Assembly: GCF_900108365.1 (NCBI RefSeq) | Contig: NZ_FNWQ01000001.1 | Coordinates: 310,001 to 374,000 of the forward strand | Direction of reading: 5' to 3' | DNA: 64,000 nt | Origin: Chryseobacterium culicis | GTDB lineage: Bacteria; Bacteroidota; Bacteroidia; Flavobacteriales; Weeksellaceae | Shown here: positions 57,742-64,000 of the stretch, in pieces | How the letters are laid out: the number at the start of each line of letters is the position of its first letter | Numbering within the stretch: position 1 is the stretch's first letter | Translations under genes and position numbers: made by a program | The notes under the pieces: generated by a model | What the model was told of the DNA's origin: nothing | What the model saw: only the letters and a program-made list of their open reading frames with translations | Databases searched by the model: none

Positions 57742-57855
57742 ATGACAGCAACAATTTCTTTACCAGCAGAAAGCCAGCAATCGGGATTGTTGATGTCTTT
57801 ACTTTATCTTCACACAGATTCTTTTCTAAAAAGTTCTAAGGACTTCATCATCTAG
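57742..57855 (+). CDS. Possible small protein or leader peptide (37 residues)
   Basis: This short ORF starts MTATISLPAESQQSGLLMSL and ends SSKDFII. It lies about 18 bases after the start expected from the TATATTTG box and is followed at once by a hairpin (ccctgtc with gacaggg, 57857-57879). It is not like any family I recognise. A regulatory leader peptide for the downstream GreA/Rnk-like gene, or a stand-alone small protein, are both possible; it could also be chance. Confidence 0.4.
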   Translation: MTATISLPAESQQSGLLMSLLYLHTDSFLKSSKDFII

Positions 57856-57856
57856 T

Positions 57857-57972
57857 CCCTGTCAGGATCCAAGACAGGGAAGAAATTTCGTTTTATACTA
57901 TTTTTTGCAGTTTTCTATAGAAGAAGGCTGTTGTATGCCTGCATTCTACATTGGATCAATGGAAAATAACTG
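57857..57972 (+). ncRNA. Possible structured leader RNA
   Basis: After the small ORF, a perfect 7-base-pair hairpin (57857-57863 with 57873-57879) is followed by a region that starts gcagttttc (57907) and ends gaaaataactgc (57961-57972), imperfectly complementary and enclosing agaag/cttct-like pairs. This layout suggests folded RNA, but no known riboswitch class was recognised. Confidence 0.3.
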
Positions 57973-57998
57973 CATCTTAATTTTAAAAAATAAAGAAA

Positions 57999-58379
57999 AT
58001 GTCAAGTCAAATTATTGTAACCACCGGAATTTATGATGCCATAAAAGATACACTCAGAAGAAAAAAAGTGAGCATCGGAGAAGAAAAAAGGCTTACTGAA
58101 GAACTTAGAAAAGCAAAACAGGTGCTGAGGAGAGATCTTCCTGCTGATATAGTCACAGTAGACAGAAAAGTAACGTTAAAAGACCACACCTTGAACTTTG
58201 AACACGAATATATTTTTGTGCCTTCTACCAAAGCAAAGCTTAAGAAGAATAAACATTCCATCCTGTCAGATATTGCTCTTGCGGTTGTAGGATACAAAGT
58301 AGGAGATATCATAGATTGGCCTTTCAGAGATGGGGAAAGGAAAATTGAGATTTTGAAGGTGGAAGCCTGGGAAGGCTAA
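57999..58379 (+). CDS. GreA/GreB-family (Rnk-like) transcription factor domain protein
   Basis: The 126-residue protein has the GreA/GreB C-terminal fold (DIVTVDRKVTLKDHTLNFEH, SILSDIALAVVGYKVGDIID, REGERKIEILKVE-like end) and a shorter helical N-terminus (DTLRRKKVSIGEEKRLTEEL), more like Rnk or a GreAB-C paralogue than full GreA, which has about 158 residues and a long coiled coil. Such proteins bind RNA polymerase or regulate nucleoside diphosphate kinase. It is preceded by an unusually long leader with a small ORF. Exact role not known. Confidence 0.88.
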   Translation: MSSQIIVTTGIYDAIKDTLRRKKVSIGEEKRLTEELRKAKQVLRRDLPADIVTVDRKVTLKDHTLNFEHEYIFVPSTKAKLKKNKHSILSDIALAVVGYKVGDIIDWPFRDGERKIEILKVEAWEG

Positions 58380-58461
58380 AGCTTTGTTGAAAATATTAAA
58401 TTAAATTACGATGAAAGCGCGGCTCATTTTGGGTCGTGCTTTTTTATAAACTTTTAATGTT

Positions 58462-58712
58462 GGAAAACGCAAAGCCGCAAATTTTTTGATATGGCTCCGA
58501 CTAAGTCGCGAGGATTTTATCTTCGATAAAATTTTATATTGCACAATTTATCTTTTTATCTCACACTAATTTTTAATAGTATAAAAATCTGTGTGATTTG
58601 TGTGATCTGTGCAAAAATGATGCTTTCCCTTGCTGAAAATCTAATATTGAGCGAAGCCGAAATATTCTTGTGCCTTAAAATATTCACAAAGCTTTAAAGT
58701 CCTTTTTGCCCT
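58462..58712. repeat. Mosaic intergenic repeat (copy R2)
   Basis: The element starts ggaaaacgcaaagccgcaa and ends tgcccttgcgatttcc, imperfect terminal inverted repeats. Module A (58462-58537) recurs at 59993-60065 in inverted orientation with few changes, including actaag-cgcgaggattttat. Module B (58629-58677, cttgctgaaaat to gtgcctta) recurs inverted at 61635-61683. Between them lie tctgtgtgatttgtgtgatc repeats. It occupies the 458-base gap before the deoxyhypusine-synthase-like gene and contains no coding frame. Confidence 0.75.
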
Positions 58713-58815
58713 TGCGATTTCCAGCAACTTATACTCTTCTATTTAACAAATGATAAAAAATGCTTCTCTATCACACTTTCTTCAGGTGCGTTGACGGCAT
58801 TCCGTTTTTAAGTTT

Positions 58816-58823
58816 TATCTTTG
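58816..58823 (+). promoter_or_regulatory. -7 promoter box of the deoxyhypusine-synthase-like gene
   Basis: TATCTTTG lies 14 bases before the ATG at 58838 and rules out the in-frame ATG at 58760. Confidence 0.55.
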
Positions 58824-58837
58824 CAAAAATTAAAAAA

Positions 58838-59812
58838 ATGAGCAAACCGATAACTGAATTCATAGAAAAGTATTACCTGCACTTCAACGCAGCTGCATTG
58901 GTGGATGCTTCTAAAGGATATGTTGCACATCTTAAAGATGGCGGAAAAATGATGATTACTTTAGCAGGAGCAATGTCTACTGCTGAATTGGGAAAGATTC
59001 TTGCTGAAATGATCCGTCAGGGAAAAGTAGATTTTATCTCTTGTACAGGGGCTAACCTTGAAGAAGATTTAATGAACCTTGTAGCACACTCGCACTATGA
59101 AAGAGTTCCTCATTATAGAGATTTAACAGCTCAGGATGAGTGGGATCTTTTGGAAAGAGGTCTGAACAGAGTTACTGATACCTGTATCCCTGAAGAAGAA
59201 GCTTTCAGAAGATTACAGAAGCATATCGTAGAGATCTGGAAAGATGCAGAAGCTAAAGGAGAAAGATACTTCCCGCACGAATTTATGTACAAAATGATCC
59301 TTTCAGGAGTATTGGAGCAGTACTATGAAATTCCTAGAGAAAACTCATGGATGATTGCTGCTGCAGAGGCTAACTTACCAATCGTAGTACCAGGATGGGA
59401 AGATTCTACAATGGGTAATATCTTTGCTTCTTACTGTATCAAAGGTGAGCTTAAAGCTACGACAATGAAATCGGGTATTGAATATATGACTTATCTTGCT
59501 GACTGGTATACTAAAAACTCAGGAGGAAAGGGAGTAGGATTCTTCCAGATTGGCGGAGGAATCGCAGGAGATTTCCCTATCTGCGTTGTTCCAATGCTTT
59601 ATCAGGATATGGAAATGCATGACATTCCTTTCTGGTCTTACTTCTGCCAGATTTCAGATTCAACTACCTCTTACGGTTCATATTCAGGAGCTGTTCCCAA
59701 TGAGAAAATTACCTGGGGAAAACTGGATATCACTACACCAAAATTCATTGTTGAAAGTGATGCAACAATCTGTGCACCATTGATGTTCTCTTATATCTTA
59801 GAAAACGCTTAA
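58838..59812 (+). CDS. Deoxyhypusine synthase-like protein
   Basis: From the ATG at 58838 the enzyme has 324 residues and resembles deoxyhypusine synthase: MITLAGAMSTAELGKILAEM with FISCTGANLEEDLMN near the N-terminus (NAD fold), GVGFFQIGGGIAGDFPICVV in the middle and SYGSYSGAVPNEKITWGKLD near the end. K295 in TWGKL matches the catalytic lysine that carries the aminobutyl group. Bacteria lack eIF5A, and bacterial homologues include homospermidine synthases and polyamine enzymes of other kinds, so a polyamine substrate is likely. A remnant of agmatine deiminase is 4 kb upstream. It is flanked by inverted intergenic repeats. Confidence 0.92.
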   Translation: MSKPITEFIEKYYLHFNAAALVDASKGYVAHLKDGGKMMITLAGAMSTAELGKILAEMIRQGKVDFISCTGANLEEDLMNLVAHSHYERVPHYRDLTAQDEWDLLERGLNRVTDTCIPEEEAFRRLQKHIVEIWKDAEAKGERYFPHEFMYKMILSGVLEQYYEIPRENSWMIAAAEANLPIVVPGWEDSTMGNIFASYCIKGELKATTMKSGIEYMTYLADWYTKNSGGKGVGFFQIGGGIAGDFPICVVPMLYQDMEMHDIPFWSYFCQISDSTTSYGSYSGAVPNEKITWGKLDITTPKFIVESDATICAPLMFSYILENA

Positions 59813-59841
59813 GAATAAATCTCACCAGAGATTACAATAAC

Positions 59842-59871
59842 AGCGCTTCAATTCATTTGAAGCGCTTTTTT
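59842..59871 (+). terminator. Intrinsic terminator after the deoxyhypusine-synthase-like gene
   Basis: A 10-base-pair stem (agcgcttcaa with ttgaagcgct), 5-base loop and T-run. Confidence 0.92.
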
Positions 59872-59992
59872 ATTTCTTTGAAAAAATAAATATTAGACCA
59901 TTTAATCCATTAAGATTAGTGAAGAAGATAAGAATAATTAAGTTTCATCTTTGATGAAAATAAAGCATGCAGCTAAATACAATTCAACGATA

Positions 59993-60065
59993 TACAATTT
60001 TATCAAAGATAAAATCCTCGCGGCTTAGTAGGAGCCATGTAAAAAATTGCGACTTTGCGTTTTCC
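59993..60065. repeat. Mosaic intergenic repeat (copy R3, inverted relative to R2)
   Basis: Read in reverse complement, this is nearly identical to module A of R2: ggaaaacgcaaagtcgcaa, then catggctcctactaagccgc, then gaggattttatctttgataa. Differences are single substitutions. Just beyond, aaaaatctgtgcaatc (60093-60108) recalls the tctgtg words of R2. R2 and R3 bracket the deoxyhypusine-synthase-like gene as an inverted pair. Confidence 0.8.
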
Positions 60066-60114
60066 AAAAAGTACACATAAACATTTATAAAAATCTGTGC
60101 AATCCGGGGGGAAA

Positions 60115-60306
60115 TCAATCCAACGAATTCACCAGCACAAAATAACGGTACGCCAGAATACCCTTTTCTACTTTAGTCAGGTGGTTAGGGTCTTTATTAC
60201 TCAGTTTCGGAAGTACTTTTTTATTAACCGCATTCAGCAGTCTGAAAAATGATTTTTTCATATCTTTATCTTTTAATGAAACATCACCGAATTTTATAGA
60301 GTTCAA
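60115..60306 (-). CDS. Small conserved-looking hypothetical protein
   Basis: The frame gives 63 residues from a TTG at 60306 or 48 from the ATG at 60261 (MKKSFFRLLNAVNKKVLPKL). The part before the ATG, KFGDVSLKDKD, looks coding, which favours the TTG or an unusual start. The sequence is basic, mostly helical, and ends GILAYRYFVLVNSLD. It matches nothing I recognise. It is divergent from the alkyltransferase-like gene, with only 29 bases between starts. Confidence 0.55.
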   Translation of the reverse strand: MNSIKFGDVSLKDKDMKKSFFRLLNAVNKKVLPKLSNKDPNHLTKVEKGILAYRYFVLVNSLD

Positions 60307-60335
60307 AAATGATGCAAAAAAAATAGGAGACAGCT

Positions 60336-60632
60336 ATGGATGAAATTTTTAAACAGCAGGTCTACGAAGTGGCAAGACTTATTCCCAAAGGAAGAGTTTC
60401 CACGTACGGCGCGATAGCAAAGGCTGTTGGCTATCCTAATCATTCCAGACATGTAGGGAAAGCTATGGGTGGATGCCCGAAAGATGTTCCTGCGCACCGC
60501 GTGATTTCCAGTTCAGGAGTATTATCTGTTCCGGAATTTCAGCCTAAACTGGAAGCAGAAGGGATTACTATAGAACATCTTAGGATAAAAAACTTTAAAA
60601 AACTGTTCTGGGATCCTTTGGAGGAATTGTAA
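60336..60632 (+). CDS. Alkyltransferase-like (ATL) protein of the MGMT family, active-site Cys replaced by Ala
   Basis: The 98-residue protein is a stand-alone MGMT DNA-binding/methyltransferase domain: VARLIPKGRVSTYGAIAKAV (the helix-turn-helix and arginine finger region), then GYPNHSRHVGKAMGG and PAHRVISSSG. True O6-alkylguanine transferases have PCHRV with a reactive cysteine; here residue 53 is alanine, so it cannot accept alkyl groups. ATL proteins bind O6-alkylguanine and hand the lesion to nucleotide excision repair. ATL1 of yeast and E. coli eAtl have tryptophan at this place; alanine is another known solution as I recall. AGGAGA lies 6 bases before the ATG, a rare Shine-Dalgarno-like site here. 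Confidence 0.92.
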   Translation: MDEIFKQQVYEVARLIPKGRVSTYGAIAKAVGYPNHSRHVGKAMGGCPKDVPAHRVISSSGVLSVPEFQPKLEAEGITIEHLRIKNFKKLFWDPLEEL

Positions 60633-60639
60633 ATTTAAA

Positions 60640-60862
60640 AGAAAGTAAATGAAAACTTTCTTTAATCAAAGCTTTTATTTATTTTCTTTACTATTTAAGT
60701 GAGCAAGCAAAGCGGGAGTCAATGAAATTGATTTTTTCTAAGGGAATCTATCACTCATCACAGCTCCATCAAGGAAAAAGTTGCAGCTTTTGCCTCCTGG
60801 AATAAAGCATAGAAAAATTAATCCTTTGCGTCAAAAAACTCACCCATCAACACTGCAAAGCA
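60640..60862. repeat. Degenerate intergenic repeat region (copy R5)
   Basis: The gap between the ATL gene and the XRE gene contains gagtcaatgaaattgatttt (60717-60736), the reverse complement of a module in R1 (15972-15990), and cctttgcgtc (60823-60832), a partial repeat end. No coding frame is convincing. Confidence 0.4.
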
Positions 60863-60899
60863 AAAAAAATGTCACTCCATAATTTAATAGAAGTGACAT
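60862..60899 (-). terminator. Terminator after the XRE-family gene
   Basis: On the minus strand atgtcact and agtgacat pair across an AT-rich loop of about 15 bases and are followed by eight T. Confidence 0.75.
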
Positions 60900-60926
60900 C
60901 AATATTTTTAAAGGATTCAAACTGTA

Positions 60927-61319
60927 TTATTTTCTTGCTTTTGGGAGACCTTTCAACTCTTCTTTCAGCCTTTCGTTCTCCTCTTTTAATAGATCAATAT
61001 AGTTTTGAAGGTTTTTAATGATATCTCCGGGGATATTATCATAGTTGTTCTGGGTAGTAATGATTCCCGCAGAAGAAGATCTGTCATTAAATACTGGATG
61101 GTTATTATTAACAACTACTGTAGCTTCTTCCTCTTCATAAATATCTTCAACCGGTACATTCAAAAAACGGGCAATTTTATCCCACTCCTCCCTTACGATC
61201 CTGACATCGCCGCTTTCTTTTCTGCTGTAATTAGATACATCTGTTGCAATAAAGTCAGCTACCTGCTGTTGAGTGTAGCCTTTTTGCTTTCTGATGACGC
61301 GTAATTTTTCTTTTTGCAT
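60927..61319 (-). CDS. XRE-family helix-turn-helix regulator with C-terminal coiled coil
   Basis: The 130-residue protein has an XRE DNA-binding domain at residues 3-62 (LRVIRKQKGYTQQQVADFIA, then VSNYSRKESGDVRIVREEWD), an asparagine- and serine-rich linker (VVNNNHPVFNDRSSSAGIIT) and a C-terminal helix of heptad type (IIKNLQNYIDLLKEENERLK) likely to dimerise. It resembles small chromosomal or prophage-type regulators of Bacteroidota; no partner is adjacent. Regulated genes unknown. Confidence 0.88.
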   Translation of the reverse strand: MQKEKLRVIRKQKGYTQQQVADFIATDVSNYSRKESGDVRIVREEWDKIARFLNVPVEDIYEEEEATVVVNNNHPVFNDRSSSAGIITTQNNYDNIPGDIIKNLQNYIDLLKEENERLKEELKGLPKARK

Positions 61320-61590
61320 GACCTACATTTTATACAAAAATGGCAAAAAAGCATAAGCTATACAATAAAAAGTAGAAAAAAATAGGCAGTAATGAATAAG
61401 ATTAAGGATAAAATGAAACTAAACTTAAAAACAGAAGTGTTATCGGATTTAATTGTTGAAAATTTCCTTTAATTACTCCTTTGATTCATAATAACTTCCT
61501 GTTGATCAAAAATATATAGCAAGAGACAAAATTTTAACCGATAAGGCTTAGATTAACTATTGATGATTTTCAGACTGTTTTTAGATTGAT
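61320..61590. other. Gap upstream of the XRE gene
   Basis: An AT-rich stretch with no coding frame; the XRE promoter should lie within the first 60 bases, but no exact TAnnTTTG box was found. Confidence 0.3.
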
Positions 61591-61783
61591 GGAAAACGCA
61601 GGGGCGCAAAGATTTCCTAAGCACTATAAATATGTAAGGCGCAAGAATATTTCGACTTCGCTCAATATTCAATTTTCAGCAAGAATTAATTCTTACAGTA
61701 TTAGGAATACGAAATTTTATCGTAGATAAAATCCTTGCGTTCTAAAGCATAAATTATAAAAAACTTGCGTCCTTGCGTTTTCC
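61591..61783. repeat. Mosaic intergenic repeat (copy R4)
   Basis: The element is bounded by ggaaaacgcaggggcgcaaa (61591-61610) and, at the other end, cttgcgtccttgcgttttcc (61764-61783), which are imperfect inverted repeats. Inside are module B in inverse orientation to R2 (61635-61683) and a shortened module A core gaaattttatcgtagataaa (61711-61730) followed by atccttgcgt. It lies between the XRE gene and the htpG terminator and has no coding frame. Confidence 0.75.
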
Positions 61784-61801
61784 CAACCTTCTGTAGGCAA
61801 A

Positions 61802-61835
61802 AAAAAAAGACTGCTTCAAAATGAAACAGTCTTTT
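61802..61835 (-). terminator. Intrinsic terminator after htpG
   Basis: On the minus strand aaaagactgtttc and gaagcagtctttt form a stem with one mismatch, followed by a long T-run. Confidence 0.9.
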
Positions 61836-61842
61836 CTATATA

Positions 61843-63735
61843 TTATTTTTCAAGCTGCTTATAGCTTCTCTGTATAAAATCTGTAAGGTCTTTTCCTTTC
61901 AGTAAGTTTTGGGAAAGCTTGGCAAGATCCAGCGCGTATTTAATTAAACGCTCTTTTTCTTCCGTATTCTCAGTTTTTAAAATCTGATTAGAAAGCTCGC
62001 TGTTCGAATTGACCACAAGATTGTACATCTCCGGGAAACCTCCCATTCCGAACATTCCGCCACCGCCTGTCGCCTGCATTTCTTTCATTCTTCTCATAAA
62101 TTCAGGCTGGGTAATGGTAAAGGGAGCATCGTTGCTGTCAAGATCTTCCAGCTGAACCGTAAATTTAGAATCCTGAATAACCTCTTCTACGTTCTTTTTT
62201 AAAGCTTCTTTTTCTGTTTCATTCAGTTTTGAAATTACCGGCTCGTCTTTTTTAATCAGATTATTCACATGATCAGCATCTACTCTTGCAAAAGAAATAT
62301 TATCTTTTGAAGTTTCAAGCTTCTGAATCACATGCGAAATAATAGGAGAATCCAATAACAGTACTTCATATCCTTTGTCTCTTGCAGATTGGATATAGCT
62401 GTGCTGCTCATCAGCATTGGTAGCATACAATACGACCAGTTTATTATCTTTATCAGTCTGCATTGGTTTGATTTTCTCTACCAGTTCATCCCAAAGGAAA
62501 TATTTACCGTCTGTTGTAGGGTATAGTGTGAATTTATCTGCTTTTTCAGCAAATTTATCTTCGGTAACAATTCCGTATTCAATAACTACCTTGATGTCAT
62601 TCCATTTTTGCTCATAATCTTCGCGGTTTTCGTTGATCAGAGATGCCATCTTGTCGGCTACTTTTTTCGTGATGTAAGAAGAAATTTTCTTTACAGCACC
62701 GTCTGCCTGAAGGTAAGAACGGGAAACGTTCAACGGGATATCCGGAGAATCAATAACTCCTCTCAGAAGCATCAGGAAGTCTGGTACGATCCCTTTAACT
62801 TCATCTGTTACGAATACCTGATTTTGGTATAACTGAATTTTATCCTTGTCAATATTCAGATTATTGTTCAGCTTAGGGAAGAACAAAATCCCGGTAAGAT
62901 TGAAAGGGTAATCCACATTCAGGTGGATGTTGAATAATGGTTCTTCAAACTGCATTGGATACAGCTCGTGGTAGAACTTCATATAATCTTCGTTGGTCAG
63001 TTCGCTTGGAGCAATGGTCCATGCCGGTACCGGATTATTGATGATATTGTCTACCTCTTCCGTTTCAGCTACAGCATCTTCCGGAGCGTCTTCCGGTAAT
63101 GGAAGTGTATGTGTCTTAGTCCCGAACTTGATTGGAACAGGCATGAATTTGTTATACTTTAATAACAGTTCACGGATTTTTCCTTCTTCTAAAAATTCTA
63201 AAGAATCTTCTGCGATATGAAGGATGATTTCTGTTCCTCTGTCCGTTTTATCAGTTGTTTCTTCAAGAGTAAATTCAGGGCTTCCGTCGCAGATCCAACG
63301 TACAGCGGGCTCATCTTTATAAGATTTTGTAAGGATCTCCACTTTTTCTGCTACCATAAACGCAGAGTAAAACCCAAGACCAAAATGTCCGATAATGCCT
63401 GAATCTTTCGCAGAATCTTTATATTTTTCCAAAAACTCTTCAGCTCCTGAGAAAGCAACCTGGTTAATGTATTTCTCTACTTCTTCACCCGTCATCCCAA
63501 TGCCCTGGTCAATAATGCGTAAAGTTTTCTGGTCTTTATCAATTTTAACCTCAAGTTTTGGATTTCCGTATTCAACTTTTGCTTCACCAATGCTTGTTAA
63601 ATGTTTTAATTTTAAAGTGGCATCAGTTGCATTTGAGATTAATTCTCTTAAGAATATTTCGTGGTCACTGTAAAGAAATTTTTTAATAAGCGGGAAAATG
63701 TTTTCCACAGATACATTAATATTTCCTTTAGTCAT
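61843..63735 (-). CDS. htpG: Molecular chaperone HtpG (bacterial Hsp90)
   Basis: From the second of two adjacent ATG codons the protein has 630 residues, normal for HtpG. The N-terminal GHKL ATPase domain shows FLRELISNATDATLKLKHL, IIDQGIGMTGEEV and IGHFGLGFYSAFMV; the middle domain has SRSYLQADGAVKKISSYITK and the C-terminal dimerisation domain follows. It is an ATP-dependent chaperone for partly folded proteins. Upstream, a TGACAGAATGACA direct repeat (63796-63808) resembles elements before groES, which suggests joint heat-shock control. Confidence 0.97.
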   Translation of the reverse strand: MTKGNINVSVENIFPLIKKFLYSDHEIFLRELISNATDATLKLKHLTSIGEAKVEYGNPKLEVKIDKDQKTLRIIDQGIGMTGEEVEKYINQVAFSGAEEFLEKYKDSAKDSGIIGHFGLGFYSAFMVAEKVEILTKSYKDEPAVRWICDGSPEFTLEETTDKTDRGTEIILHIAEDSLEFLEEGKIRELLLKYNKFMPVPIKFGTKTHTLPLPEDAPEDAVAETEEVDNIINNPVPAWTIAPSELTNEDYMKFYHELYPMQFEEPLFNIHLNVDYPFNLTGILFFPKLNNNLNIDKDKIQLYQNQVFVTDEVKGIVPDFLMLLRGVIDSPDIPLNVSRSYLQADGAVKKISSYITKKVADKMASLINENREDYEQKWNDIKVVIEYGIVTEDKFAEKADKFTLYPTTDGKYFLWDELVEKIKPMQTDKDNKLVVLYATNADEQHSYIQSARDKGYEVLLLDSPIISHVIQKLETSKDNISFARVDADHVNNLIKKDEPVISKLNETEKEALKKNVEEVIQDSKFTVQLEDLDSNDAPFTITQPEFMRRMKEMQATGGGGMFGMGGFPEMYNLVVNSNSELSNQILKTENTEEKERLIKYALDLAKLSQNLLKGKDLTDFIQRSYKQLEK

Positions 63736-63795
63736 CATATTTAATAATTTTTAATTTTCAGATATTTCTCAAAAAAAATACCATCCGGAGGAATG

Positions 63796-63808
63796 TGACA
63801 GAATGACA
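63796..63808. promoter_or_regulatory. TGACA direct repeat upstream of htpG
   Basis: TGACAGAATGACA contains two TGACA words with 8-base period, about 60 bases before the htpG start. Related TGGCA/TGGCT words lie before groES. Possible heat-shock regulatory site. Confidence 0.35.
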
Positions 63809-63893
63809 TTTTTTTTCTGTCCCTAACCCATAGGTCTATTTTGTTGATTTTTCAAAGAAATACCTTACTTTTAATTCTTAAAATTCTTTAAAA

Positions 63894-64000
63894 ATGAAGT
63901 TGAAATGTACAGTTTTCATTCTGCTCATCATGACCTGTTTTGTGAATGCGCAGAAAAAGCCTTTAGATCATTCTGTTTATGACAGTTGGCAAAATATAGG
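63894..64000 (+). CDS. 5' end of an exported protein, probable S9-type peptidase
   Basis: Only 35 codons are inside the window. They begin with a signal peptide, MKLKCTVFILLIMTCFVNAQ, followed by KKPLDHSVYDSWQNI. The start of the mature part, with a short KPLDHSVYDSWQNI block, resembles the opening of periplasmic prolyl oligopeptidase-like proteins of flavobacteria as I recall, but the catalytic region is out of view. It is divergent from htpG with about 160 bases between. Confidence 0.6.
   Translation, partial: MKLKCTVFILLIMTCFVNAQKKPLDHSVYDSWQNI

Noticed and set aside
58462..61783. CRISPR array
   Set aside because: Repeats differ in spacing and orientation, there are no regular spacers and no cas genes.

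Overview
The window looks like chromosome of a Chryseobacterium-like member of the Weeksellaceae (Flavobacteriia, Bacteroidota). Supporting signs are three SusC/SusD outer-membrane pairs, a subtilase with a type IX secretion C-terminal domain, a fused CcoN-CcoO cytochrome oxidase, a lipoprotein TamA homologue (TamL type), Bacteroidota-type TAnnTTTG -7 promoter boxes, and a double-glycine bacteriocin-like peptide of a kind common in Chryseobacterium. Assignment is from recalled family features, not a search.

Layout. 1-2.1 kb: groES-groEL (minus strand, groEL cut by the window edge), split by a four-helix-bundle S23/IVP-type gene. 2.2-6.3 kb: minus-strand run of TerC, an SDF-type carboxylate transporter, a CitMHS transporter and a DUF2490 outer-membrane protein, divergent from a LytS-like kinase/LytTR regulator pair (6.4-8.2 kb). 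8.2-8.8 kb: a 44-residue GG-leader peptide gene and a decayed second copy, each with the same type of terminator. 8.9-15.9 kb: M1 metallopeptidase, HupE/UreJ-like protein, T9SS subtilase and DUF6702 protein. 16.1-23.4 kb: housekeeping genes (AcpH-like, radA, YceI, pyrG, yidC, rnhB). 24-38.8 kb: three consecutive SusC/SusD pairs, plus one small lipoprotein after the second, each block closed by a CCGCC/GGCGG terminator. 38.9-49 kb: argS, then tamB-tamL-yihY on the minus strand. 49.3-52.5 kb: ccoNO-ccoP. 52.7-56 kb: small XRE regulator, amino-acid permease, a broken agmatine deiminase, DUF308 protein. 56.1-64 kb: tRNA-Gln, menE, arfB, a small ORF with a possibly structured leader, a GreA/Rnk-like factor, a deoxyhypusine-synthase-like enzyme, a short hypothetical gene, an alkyltransferase-like protein, an XRE regulator, htpG and the start of a probable exported peptidase.

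How genes fit together. The LytTR two-component system is divergent from a carboxylate transporter operon and convergent with the peptide gene, so it may control either. TamB and TamL overlap by one base and should form one envelope assembly module. The three SusCD pairs share 5' sequence and are probably paralogous nutrient uptake systems of unknown substrate.

The most unusual non-coding structure is a mosaic family of intergenic repeats between 58.4 and 61.8 kb, with relatives at 15.9 kb. Two nearly identical copies lie in inverted orientation on either side of the deoxyhypusine-synthase-like gene. No CRISPR array, prophage, insertion sequence or rRNA operon was seen.
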